Shown: piece after piece, positions 8,372 to 16,060 of the stretch | Layout: each line of letters starts with the position of its first letter | Position numbering within the stretch: the stretch's first letter is position 1 | Position numbers and translations under genes: made by a program | Assembly: GCA_023396415.1 (NCBI GenBank) | Contig: JAEWWJ010000120.1 | Span: 1-64,000 of the forward strand | Length of the DNA stretch: 64,000 nt | Origin: Bacteroidota bacterium | Lineage (GTDB): Bacteria; Bacteroidota; Bacteroidia; Bacteroidales; F082 | Direction of reading: 5' to 3' | Notes under the pieces: generated by a model | Told to the model about the DNA's origin: nothing | Databases searched by the model: none | What the model saw: only the letters and a program-made list of their open reading frames with translations

Positions 8372-10795
8372 TTACAAGCCGATATTTAGCTGTAGCATCC
8401 AGTGCCGACCGGCCTGCGGAAAATAACCCTCCGATTGAAAGATGCTACCTTCCGACCTATATCGGTAAACCCATGCATTGGTTTCGTATTTATTGTCGAA
8501 AAGGTTGTTCAAATGAAGGGATAAACTGGTGTTTTTGAATAACTTATTGGACAATTCGGCTTGAACCATCAAGCTAGCGACATGATAAGGATCGAGGCTC
8601 CGAGATTTGGAAGATGTATTGTCAATATATTGCCTGCCAACGAATTGCGAACTGTAACCCATAACAACTTCGGAAATGGGTCTCCAGGTAATATTGCCGC
8701 TGGCAACGATCTGCGGCGAAAACGAAATATCGGTCGTTCCATATTTAAATTTATATTGATAGGATTGGTTTTCTGGATCATCCCAATAATCGGAATTGTC
8801 AACATATTCAGTAAAATCTCTTATCTTACTGATGCTTAATGACATATTTCCGTTTACTTCAAGCTTTGGATGTAAGTTAACACCAAACATGGTTTCCCAT
8901 CCGGCCCTGTAACTCGAAGGAACGTTGGTTAAAATGGGTGCACCAACGTTGTTGATTTTTCCTGTCAGCACCAGCTGATCGGTATAATCCATATAATAAA
9001 CATTGCTTTCCAACTGAAGCATATCTGTCTCAAATCGGGCACCTACTTCGTAATTGGTAAGCTTTTCAAAAGAAATGGTTTGTCCTTGATCGGCATCTCT
9101 ATAAACCGAACGGTTGGGCTCTCTATTGCTGAAAGCCACGCTACCATACACTCCCAATTGCGGATTCAACTTGTAGTGAATACCCATTTTCGGATTCAGA
9201 AAGTTAAACTGATGGCTTTGTGTAATATCCAATAGGTTGTCATGTAAACCTTTGATTTTGTAGGAGATATAACGGTATTGCAAGTCAACAAAAATGCTAA
9301 AATCACTGGTGGGGTTATAGGTGCTTTTTCCAAAAAAATGTGCGTCAGTTTTATCGCCTTCATTGAAATACCACTGTTCGTTGTGTGCGATATTTGCAGC
9401 ATATTTTGCCCAAGTGATCAGGCCGTAATGCTCTCCCTCATAGTGGTTTGCGCCAAGGCCAAAAACAGTACGGCTTTTTTTGTGGTTAACATTCAGCGAA
9501 GTTTGGACGCCATAATAGTAATTGTCGAGCCATTTTTGTTGAATCAAATCGGTCCTTTTGATGGTCTCATCTCCTATCACCACGTTTTCTAAACCATATT
9601 TACTGAATTTATCATTGTTTTTCCAGCTTTCGTAATATCCCTTCCCACGGGTTAAAAAAACGGATGATGTCCACACCATAGAAGATCTAAGTTGTTGAGC
9701 AACATGAAGCTGGTAATAGCTTTGGGTATAATTATCGGTTTGATTGTCGTAAAAACCTATCACATTTCCTTGTTTATCTTTCATCTCGCCTGCAGGATTA
9801 TAGGTTCTTTTGGTCATCAGATAATCTTTTGGAATACCGTACCATGCTTGATAAGTTTTTTCTATGCCGCTGGTAGCCAATAATTTAACTATGGTTGATT
9901 TGTTTGACCAAACACCACTGAGAAAATAGGATTTCAAATCGCTTTTACCTCGATCAATAAAACCATCGGAGCTGATTTTGCTCAACCTCCCATCCAACGA
10001 AAAACCTTTGCTGCCGGTTCCCGTGCCAAAACTTAGGGTGTTCTTAACCGTATTGAAAGAACCGATAGAGCTGTTTAAATTGCTAAAAGGCTCCAAGGAG
10101 CGATCGTTGGTTTTGATGTTGATGCTGGCACCAAAAGCTGCTGCACCATTAGAAGATGTTCCTATACCACGCTGAATTTGAATGTTTTCTATCGAAGAAG
10201 CCAAATCAGGAAGGTTCACAAAAAACACTGCATGTGATTCAGGGTCATTCACCGGAACTCCATTCAAGGTTACGTTAATGCGGGTGATGTCGCTGCCTCT
10301 GATACGGAGTCCCGTGTAGCCAATTCCTGCGCCGGCATCGGAAGTCACCACCAAAGAAGGCGTGTTTTGAAGCAAGTAGGGGAGGTCGGCACCGGTGTTT
10401 ACCTTTCTAATCTGTTCTGCATCCACAATAGAGTAGGTAATCGGATGGTCGGCAGTGACCCGCGAATCCTGAATGACAACTTCTTCTTGCATGAGGCTTG
10501 CAGGCAGCAAAGCAATCATCAATGTGGTGTCTTTGGTTAATTTGAACGAAAGCAATTGCTTTTCAAAACCCAGATAACTAATCTCTAATTGGGTTGGTCC
10601 GGCAGTAAGCCCCGAAAAAGCAAAACTACCGTCAACGGCGCTAACTTGTTGTTTTTTAATCGGTAACAATTGAAGATGTGCACCGGGTAAGCCCAGTTTG
10701 CTGCCTTGTTCTACAATTTTACCACTGATGCGAATTTGCGCTGAAAGCTGCAAAACCCACAAGATGGAAAGCATAAAAACGAATGATTTTTTCAT
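8372..10795 (-). CDS. TonB-dependent outer membrane receptor, predicted thiamine transporter
   Basis: An 807-residue receptor with a signal peptide (1-19), a carboxypeptidase-regulatory-like beta-sandwich (about 20-100), a plug domain (about 115-225, including GLRIRGSDITRINVTLNGVPVND) and a 22-strand barrel that ends in an aromatic-rich strand. The gene is preceded by a TPP riboswitch. Thiamine-regulated outer membrane receptors of this kind are established in Bacteroidota (called Omr1 or OMthi), so import of thiamine or its phosphates is the best prediction. No inner-membrane thiamine transporter or biosynthesis gene is adjacent; it is a stand-alone unit. The barrel itself gives no substrate information, so specificity rests on the riboswitch. 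Confidence 0.92.
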   Translation of the reverse strand: MKKSFVFMLSILWVLQLSAQIRISGKIVEQGSKLGLPGAHLQLLPIKKQQVSAVDGSFAFSGLTAGPTQLEISYLGFEKQLLSFKLTKDTTLMIALLPASLMQEEVVIQDSRVTADHPITYSIVDAEQIRKVNTGADLPYLLQNTPSLVVTSDAGAGIGYTGLRIRGSDITRINVTLNGVPVNDPESHAVFFVNLPDLASSIENIQIQRGIGTSSNGAAAFGASINIKTNDRSLEPFSNLNSSIGSFNTVKNTLSFGTGTGSKGFSLDGRLSKISSDGFIDRGKSDLKSYFLSGVWSNKSTIVKLLATSGIEKTYQAWYGIPKDYLMTKRTYNPAGEMKDKQGNVIGFYDNQTDNYTQSYYQLHVAQQLRSSMVWTSSVFLTRGKGYYESWKNNDKFSKYGLENVVIGDETIKRTDLIQQKWLDNYYYGVQTSLNVNHKKSRTVFGLGANHYEGEHYGLITWAKYAANIAHNEQWYFNEGDKTDAHFFGKSTYNPTSDFSIFVDLQYRYISYKIKGLHDNLLDITQSHQFNFLNPKMGIHYKLNPQLGVYGSVAFSNREPNRSVYRDADQGQTISFEKLTNYEVGARFETDMLQLESNVYYMDYTDQLVLTGKINNVGAPILTNVPSSYRAGWETMFGVNLHPKLEVNGNMSLSISKIRDFTEYVDNSDYWDDPENQSYQYKFKYGTTDISFSPQIVASGNITWRPISEVVMGYSSQFVGRQYIDNTSSKSRSLDPYHVASLMVQAELSNKLFKNTSLSLHLNNLFDNKYETNAWVYRYRSEGSIFQSEGYFPQAGRHWMLQLNIGL

Positions 10796-10800
10796 AAAAC

Positions 10801-10836
10801 ATTGATTTAAAAGTTTTTAATAACCGATAAATCAAT
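10801..10836 (-). promoter_or_regulatory. Inverted repeat next to the receptor start (possible expression platform)
   Basis: ATTGATTT (10801-10808) and AAATCAAT (10829-10836) are perfect 8-base arms around a 20-base loop. They lie between the TPP aptamer and the ATG at 10795, the inner arm ending five bases before the start codon. A stem here could control translation initiation. No T-tract follows, so a transcription terminator is unlikely. Confidence 0.4.
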
Positions 10837-10850
10837 AGAGGAATAGAGAC

Positions 10851-10950
10851 TCTTTTTCCCTTCGCCGGCATTACCCGGAGCAGGTTCAGAGGGTATGTTC
10901 TCAGCCTGTATTCAATTCTGCCGATTGGCAGACAAGGCACCCCTATTGGA
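10851..10950 (-). promoter_or_regulatory. TPP (thiamine pyrophosphate) riboswitch, THI element
   Basis: Read on the minus strand, the conserved blocks appear in order: GGGGTGCC (10943-10936), GCTGAGA followed by a few bases and ACCCTCTGAACCTG, then GGTAATGCCGGCGAAGGG ending near 10857. These are the P2/J2-4 pyrimidine-sensor helix and the P4/P5 pyrophosphate-sensor helix of the class. The P3 arm is short, with the complementary segments CTGCC and GGCAG. It lies 55 bases upstream of the TonB-dependent receptor and should repress it when TPP is high. Confidence 0.95.
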
Positions 10951-10958
10951 ATTCGCGG

Positions 10959-10966
10959 CAAAGTTA
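10959..10966 (-). promoter_or_regulatory. Candidate -7 element for the TPP-riboswitch transcript
   Basis: TAACTTTG on the minus strand matches TAnnTTTG. Transcription would start near 10952, almost exactly at the 5' edge of the TPP aptamer, which is why I credit it despite the lack of a clear -33 TTG. Confidence 0.5.
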
Positions 10967-11152
10967 AACTTTATCTCTTTTAAATGGACATCATGGTTGA
11001 TAAAATGCTTCATGTTTCAATTTTTTACAGCTTTTATCAATGATTGGCTGCCCCTTAAATCAATTTGCAGCACAAGAGCCAGCTTCCATTTAAGGGATGT
11101 AATTTAGAAGAAAAATAAATAAGAAATCAAGTAATAGAATACTTAAATAGTT

Positions 11153-11160
11153 TAATTTTG
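11153..11160 (+). promoter_or_regulatory. Candidate -7 element for the SBP-GTPase-ABC operon
   Basis: TAATTTTG fits TAnnTTTG, 26 bases before the ATG at 11187. A -33 TTG at the normal distance is not present. Apart from this and the leftward TPP leader, the 390-base gap holds nothing else I can identify. Confidence 0.4.
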
Positions 11161-11186
11161 CAACAAATTTAAGCGATTAGAACAGT

Positions 11187-12392
11187 ATGAAATATTTTGA
11201 AAGCACCGACAGCTTGTTTGACATCACCGAAAAGCATCCCGTAACTCGGAAAGTTTTTATAGACAATGGTTTTACACAAATTGCCGATGAAAACAAACGA
11301 AGCACCTTTGGGAAAGCGCTTCAATTAAGCATTGCATTGGCTATGAGGCAATTGGATGAGAAAGCTTTTGTTGCATTATTAAACGATGCCATCGAAAAGG
11401 GATTTCAACAGCGCGAAACCGAAAAAAATGCTGATAAAGCCTTACGCATAAAAGGTCTGTTACCGTGTCCGGTGCGCATTCCATTGCAGGAAGGTTTAGA
11501 TAATTTTCTCGAAGGAATGATTGCAGAAGGTGCAGCCATTACAACACAATTAAAGTCGGCTTCCATGGGCCTCGATTGGATTAAAGAGGAGGTGCTGCAA
11601 GCAAAAACGGTGGACGAACTTGATGACATATATATTTCTGCCGGTTTCGACATCTTTTTTGAGGATGCGTATTTTGGTAGGTTTATCAACAAAGGAGAAT
11701 TTCATAATCCATTGAAATGGAACAATATCAATCCTGTTTTTAACAATAATGAACTCAAGCTCTCTGACGAAAAAAACCGTTATGGGATCATTGCTTTGGT
11801 TCCGGCTGTGTTTTTGGTCAACACCCAAGTCTTGGGAGATCGTCCTGTTCCGCGCTCATGGAAAGATTTGCTCGATCCCATTTACGAGCGTTCGGTGAGC
11901 CTTCCTGTATCTGATTTTGACCTGTTTAATGCCATATTGCTCACCCTCGACAAAACTTATGGCAGAGCATCCATTGTAGCTTTGGGTCGAAATATGCTGC
12001 AAAGCATGCATCCGGCCCAAATGGTGAAGTCGGAACGACAGAAAGAAAATCGTCCTGCGGTGACGATCATGCCTAACTTTTTTACCAAAATGGTGAAAGA
12101 AGGCAGCGCTATGCAGGCAGTTTGGCCTTCGGACGGTGCCATTATCAGCCCGATTTTTATCATCGGAAAAAGCAAAGAAAAACCAGAGCAGCAAAAAGTT
12201 GTTGACTTTCTTGGAAGTAAAGCTGTAGCTGAAATCCTCTCTCATCAAGGTCTTTTCCCTTCGCTCTATCCCGAAATTGACAATCGTTTGCCCGATGATG
12301 CTAAATTCATGTGGCTCGGCTGGGATTATATTTCGGCCCATAACCTCAACCAAGCCTTCGAGGAGTGTCGCTTGGCATTTGATAGTATTTAA
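11187..12392 (+). CDS. Cytosolic substrate-binding-like protein with an N-terminal DUF1858-like module
   Basis: A 401-residue protein. Residues 1-73 form a small helical module (DITEKHPVTRKVF at 12-24) resembling DUF1858/ScdA-N domains but without their cysteine. Residues about 90-400 resemble a type 2 periplasmic binding protein of the iron/thiamine-transporter kind (SWKDLLDPIYE; SDFDLFNAILLTL; AVWPSDGAIISPIFIIGK). There is no signal peptide, lipobox or transmembrane segment, so it should stay in the cytoplasm, which is strange for a binding protein. C94 in LLPCPVRIPL is the only notable cysteine. It is first in an operon with a GTPase (21-base gap) and an ABC ATPase. A role as a soluble metal- or cofactor-binding partner is inference; the ligand is unknown. 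Confidence 0.8.
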   Translation: MKYFESTDSLFDITEKHPVTRKVFIDNGFTQIADENKRSTFGKALQLSIALAMRQLDEKAFVALLNDAIEKGFQQRETEKNADKALRIKGLLPCPVRIPLQEGLDNFLEGMIAEGAAITTQLKSASMGLDWIKEEVLQAKTVDELDDIYISAGFDIFFEDAYFGRFINKGEFHNPLKWNNINPVFNNNELKLSDEKNRYGIIALVPAVFLVNTQVLGDRPVPRSWKDLLDPIYERSVSLPVSDFDLFNAILLTLDKTYGRASIVALGRNMLQSMHPAQMVKSERQKENRPAVTIMPNFFTKMVKEGSAMQAVWPSDGAIISPIFIIGKSKEKPEQQKVVDFLGSKAVAEILSHQGLFPSLYPEIDNRLPDDAKFMWLGWDYISAHNLNQAFEECRLAFDSI

Positions 12393-12413
12393 TGATATGA
12401 AAATAAATAACTT

Positions 12414-13118
12414 ATGAATCTTATAACGATATCAGGCCCTCCTTCATCAGGAAAAACATCGGTCATTATTAAAACAGCAGAATCGCTGATAAAGCGCGGT
12501 GTAAAAATCGGTGCTGTAAAGTTTGACTGCTTGCATACCGACGATGATGTGGCCTACCAAAAGGCCGGTATTCCCGTAAAAAAGGGCCTCTCAGGCCAGC
12601 TCTGTCCTGACCATTATTTTGTTTCCAACATCGAGGCAGTTGTGGATTGGGGCTTGAAAGAAAACTTTGATATTGTTGTTTCCGAAAGTGCCGGATTATG
12701 CAACCGTTGTTCACCTTATATAAAGGAGATCAAAGCTGTTTGCGTAATTGACAATTTAAGCGGTATCAACACGCCCAAAAAGATTGGTCCGATGCTTCGC
12801 ATGGCCGACATCGTAGTCATTACCAAAGGCGACATCGTTTCGCAGGCCGAGCGTGAGGTTTTTGCCGCACGCGTTCATGCCGTGAACCCCACTGCTATTG
12901 TGATGCACATCAACGGACTTACCGGACAAGGAGCTTATGAGCTGAGCACCCTTCTTTTTGAAGAAGACCAACATATTGTGACCCTCAAAGGTCGAAAACT
13001 TCGGTTCTCAATGCCTTCGGCTCTTTGCTCTTATTGCTTGGGTGAAACGCGCATAGGCGAATCTTACCAAATGGGGAATGTAAGAAAAATGAATATGGAG
13101 GACAAAACCAATGAATAG
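12414..13118 (+). CDS. P-loop GTPase with two CxxC pairs (HypB/CobW-like)
   Basis: A 234-residue SIMIBI-type GTPase. The P-loop is GPPSSGKT (8-15), and a G4-like TKGD stands at 137-140. It is cysteine-rich: C39, C64, CNRC (96-99), C110 and CSYC (205-208). HypB, CobW and UreG, the metallochaperone GTPases of this class, also place cysteines near the nucleotide site, so a metal- or cofactor-insertion role is a reasonable inference. It lacks the CxCC motif of CobW and the His-rich tail of HypB, and belongs to neither exactly. Its last eight bases overlap the start of the ABC ATPase gene, indicating translational coupling. Confidence 0.82.
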   Translation: MNLITISGPPSSGKTSVIIKTAESLIKRGVKIGAVKFDCLHTDDDVAYQKAGIPVKKGLSGQLCPDHYFVSNIEAVVDWGLKENFDIVVSESAGLCNRCSPYIKEIKAVCVIDNLSGINTPKKIGPMLRMADIVVITKGDIVSQAEREVFAARVHAVNPTAIVMHINGLTGQGAYELSTLLFEEDQHIVTLKGRKLRFSMPSALCSYCLGETRIGESYQMGNVRKMNMEDKTNE

Positions 13119-14121
13119 CAAAGAAAAATTGCTGCTGAGCAGCCCTGCCGATTTGATGGCAAAACATCCATATTTAGAAAGTTTTTTTGGCAATCAGGCC
13201 ATTAAAATTAAATATGACGACCGCCAGCCGTTGCAACAAATTCTGGTAGATATTGAAGAAAATGTGGTCGAAGATACAGCATTTGATGCCAAACATTTCA
13301 TTGACCAACTGCACGATTTTATAACCCAGATGGAAGCTTTCAGCGGTGTTGAAAGTAACCATGTAGAGGTGTTGACCATTCTGCCGGGAACCGACAAGAT
13401 GGGAAATCCCGAGGGGTTTGCTGAATTGCACTTTAAGAAAAGTACAATCACAAGTATTGTAGGACCAACAGGCTCAGGTAAAAGCAGGCTTCTTGCTGAT
13501 ATTGAATGGGTTGCACAATCTGATACGCCAACAGCGAGAACCATTTTGGTGAATAATGCAAAGCCTTCAGCTGATTGGCGTTTTGCATCTGGAAAAAAAT
13601 TGGTGGCTCAACTTTCTCAAAACATGAATTTTGTGATGGATCTCACCGTTCAGGAGTTTTTAGAGCTACATGCCGACAGCAGAATGATTGCCAATGCCGC
13701 GCAGATTGTAGATCGGATCATTGAAGCCGCCAACGATTTGGCAGGTGAAAAGTTTTCGCCGGAAACTCCCATCACTTCGCTAAGTGGCGGGCAATCGCGC
13801 GCGCTCATGATTGCCGATACCGCCATGCTGAGCTCCAGCCCAGTAGTGTTGATTGACGAAATAGAAAATGCTGGAATTGATAGAAAAAAAGCCTTGAAGA
13901 TACTCACCGGCGAAGAAAAAATTGTGCTTATGGCTACCCACGATCCCATTTTGGCGCTTATGGCCGACCAGAGAATCGTCATTAAAAATGGCGGCATTCA
14001 CAAAGTGCTGCAAACAACAGCAAAGGAAAAATCGCTGCTCGTCGCGCTTGAAGAATCAGACCGTAAAATTCAACAGTTGCGCATGAAATTGCGTTCAGGT
14101 GAAGAAATCACCGAAGCTTAA
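13111..14121 (+). CDS. Soluble ABC ATPase with an N-terminal DUF1858-like module
   Basis: A 336-residue ATPase with all catalytic motifs: Walker A GPTGSGKS (118-125), signature LSGGQSR (224-230), Walker B VVLIDE (245-250) and switch histidine H277 in MATHDP. The first 75 residues align without gaps with the start of the substrate-binding-like protein two genes upstream (DLMAKHP at 14-20 against DITEKHP). The C-terminal 40 residues look like a coiled coil. No membrane subunit is encoded anywhere nearby, so this is probably not an importer; the ATPase may drive a protein remodelling or loading step. It overlaps the GTPase gene by eight bases. Confidence 0.85.
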   Translation: MNSKEKLLLSSPADLMAKHPYLESFFGNQAIKIKYDDRQPLQQILVDIEENVVEDTAFDAKHFIDQLHDFITQMEAFSGVESNHVEVLTILPGTDKMGNPEGFAELHFKKSTITSIVGPTGSGKSRLLADIEWVAQSDTPTARTILVNNAKPSADWRFASGKKLVAQLSQNMNFVMDLTVQEFLELHADSRMIANAAQIVDRIIEAANDLAGEKFSPETPITSLSGGQSRALMIADTAMLSSSPVVLIDEIENAGIDRKKALKILTGEEKIVLMATHDPILALMADQRIVIKNGGIHKVLQTTAKEKSLLVALEESDRKIQQLRMKLRSGEEITEA

Positions 14122-14179
14122 AGCATTTGTTACTAAGCAATTAAAAAAAATAAAAATAGAATTTTAAATCCAATATACA

Positions 14180-14425
14180 ATGTCACACGAAGGTTGTTCA
14201 GGAAGTTTTGAAAATGGCCAAATGGTCGCCGATAAAGTTAGGCAAATGGGTTTCGACCAGCATTTTATGCCCATGCCATTAACCATTGATTGTTCAAACT
14301 GTAACCATCAGTTTGAGATGGAGCGTTACGAATCGCAATGCCCGGAATGTGGAATGGTTTACGCCGTCACGCCATGCCACGCTTTTGATCCATCGCAAGT
14401 TCAATCAGCAGGTATAGGTTATTGA
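14180..14425 (+). CDS. Small zinc-ribbon protein
   Basis: An 81-residue protein with CSNC (about 36-39) and CPEC (about 54-57), the paired knuckles of a zinc ribbon, plus C6 and a C-terminal CHAF. It follows the ABC ATPase by 58 bases and precedes the PepSY gene by 15 bases on the same strand. It probably belongs to the SBP-GTPase-ABC operon and could be its metal or protein partner, but the function is unknown. The regular cysteine spacing and tight placement make it a real gene. Confidence 0.7.
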   Translation: MSHEGCSGSFENGQMVADKVRQMGFDQHFMPMPLTIDCSNCNHQFEMERYESQCPECGMVYAVTPCHAFDPSQVQSAGIGY

Positions 14426-14440
14426 TCTAAAATTATTTGA

Positions 14441-15940
14441 ATGAAAAAGTGGAAATGGTTACACCGCTGGTTTTCACTTGTTCTGGGTTTCTTTTTAATT
14501 CTTTGGGCTGTTTCAGGCATCGTTCTGAACCACAGGGAATTGGTATCGTCGGTAGAAGTAGATCGCAAGCTACTTCCCTCCGAATACCATTTTGAAAACT
14601 GGAACAATGCAGCCGTAAGGTCGGGATTGGAATTGGATTCGGGCATGATGCTCTTATATGGAAATATAGGTATATGGCTCACTGATACGACTTTCAGCTA
14701 TTATACGCCTTTCATGGACGGTTTTCCAAAAGGTGTTGACAATGCCCGAACAATGAAGCTGTTACGCAGCGATGCCGGACAGTTGTTCGCCGCAACCCAA
14801 TCGGGATTGTATGTTAAGAGCAGCACTGATGCACTATGGAACAACATTCCATTGCCACACCACGATGCCCGTATTATGGATATGACCTTGAAAAACGACA
14901 GCCTTTTTGTGGTTGACAGGTCCAATATCTATATTTTTAAGTTTCAACCACAAGTGGCGCTGCTGTCGAAAATTCAGCTCTTGCCTGCCTTCAACGATGA
15001 CAACAAAATAGGGCTTTTTCGCACCTTGTGGGTCATACATAGTGGCGAAGTGTTGGGATTTGCCGGTAAACTTTTGGTTGACTTTTTAGCTTTGGTGCTG
15101 ATTTTTTTAATTGTTACCGGCTACATTTATTTCTTTTTTCCGCGATGGATCAAAAGACGCAAAAAGCACCAAATGGCTGTATCAAAGCATGTTGCCACCA
15201 CCAAATTTTCAGTTAAATGGCACAACAAAATCGGAATTTGGATAGGAGGGTTTCTCATTCTAACTGTTTTCACGGGAATGTTCCTCAGGCCTCCGCTGTT
15301 GATCACTATTGCTCAGGCACGCGTGGCGAAAATTCCGGGTACCATTTTAAACCATCCCAATGTTTGGCACGATCGGCTTCGTGCGTTGGTGTTTGATGCC
15401 ACATCCGGAGGGTGGATGTTGGGAACCAATGACGGCATTTTCAGTGTGGATGCGCAGTTCTCGCAAAAGCCACAGCCAATTGGCGCAATACCTCCTCTTT
15501 CGGTGATGGGCATTAACGTGTTCGAACCCCTCGAAAACGGCTACTTCCTTATAGGGAGTTTCAATGGACTTTTTCTTTGGGAACCCAACAGCGGTTTCGT
15601 TCGAGATTTTATCACCGGACAAACGCCGCAAGTTAGAAGTAGCGCGGGTTCACCCATTGGTCAGCACCTCATCAGTGGAATGTTCAAAATGAATGGAAAG
15701 TCTTACATATTTGAATACAACAAAGGCCTTCTTTCCGAAAAAATGGATATGCCACAAACCATTGAAAATACGCCCATGCCCTTATGGAATGTAGCCCTCG
15801 AAGTGCATACAGCCCGCATTTTTCAAAGCACAATCGGTGCCTTTTATCTGCTCATTATTCCACTCTTGGGATTGATGACCTTGTTGATTTTGATCTCGGG
15901 TATTCTTATCTACTTGAAAAAGAGGAAAAAAATGCGTTAA
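14441..15940 (+). CDS. PepSY-associated transmembrane protein
   Basis: A 499-residue inner-membrane protein with four likely helices: 11-32 (WFSLVLGFFLILWAVSGIVL), about 210-233, about 265-288, and about 465-490. Histidines stand near helix ends (WLHRWF, VLNHRE, VKWHNKIG, VALEVHTARI), as in PepSY-TM proteins thought to bind haem or shuttle electrons. Between helices are two long periplasmic segments with repeated short beta motifs (LLYGNIGIWLTD; WMLGTNDGIFSVD; FLIGSFNGLFLWE), suggesting beta-propeller-like blades. It sits between the zinc-ribbon gene and nrfH. A role in electron delivery or cytochrome maturation for NrfHA is inference from position. Confidence 0.8.
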   Translation: MKKWKWLHRWFSLVLGFFLILWAVSGIVLNHRELVSSVEVDRKLLPSEYHFENWNNAAVRSGLELDSGMMLLYGNIGIWLTDTTFSYYTPFMDGFPKGVDNARTMKLLRSDAGQLFAATQSGLYVKSSTDALWNNIPLPHHDARIMDMTLKNDSLFVVDRSNIYIFKFQPQVALLSKIQLLPAFNDDNKIGLFRTLWVIHSGEVLGFAGKLLVDFLALVLIFLIVTGYIYFFFPRWIKRRKKHQMAVSKHVATTKFSVKWHNKIGIWIGGFLILTVFTGMFLRPPLLITIAQARVAKIPGTILNHPNVWHDRLRALVFDATSGGWMLGTNDGIFSVDAQFSQKPQPIGAIPPLSVMGINVFEPLENGYFLIGSFNGLFLWEPNSGFVRDFITGQTPQVRSSAGSPIGQHLISGMFKMNGKSYIFEYNKGLLSEKMDMPQTIENTPMPLWNVALEVHTARIFQSTIGAFYLLIIPLLGLMTLLILISGILIYLKKRKKMR

Positions 15941-15979
15941 GTAGAATCAATCTAAATAGCCTTTTGGTTGATATTTTTC

Positions 15980-16010
15980 TTTGTAACATGGTTAATAAAT
16001 GTTAATTTTG
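15980..16010 (+). promoter_or_regulatory. Promoter of nrfHA
   Basis: TTTG (15980-15983), 19 bases, then TAATTTTG (16003-16010): an excellent match to the Bacteroidota consensus. Transcription would begin near 16017, leaving a 44-base leader. nrfHA can thus be expressed separately from the upstream PepSY gene. Confidence 0.7.
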
Positions 16011-16060
16011 TTCATTCTCAAATAAGAATATCAATACTGTAATACCAAAATAAAAAAGGC

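Noticed and set aside
10895..11107. 70-codon rightward open frame across the receptor leader
   Set aside because: It runs antisense through the TPP riboswitch and has no coding character.
16013..16028. Short inverted repeat ATTCT-N6-AGAAT in the nrfH leader
   Set aside because: Five-base AT-rich arms are expected by chance; it does not match an FNR or NsrR site, so no operator is claimed.
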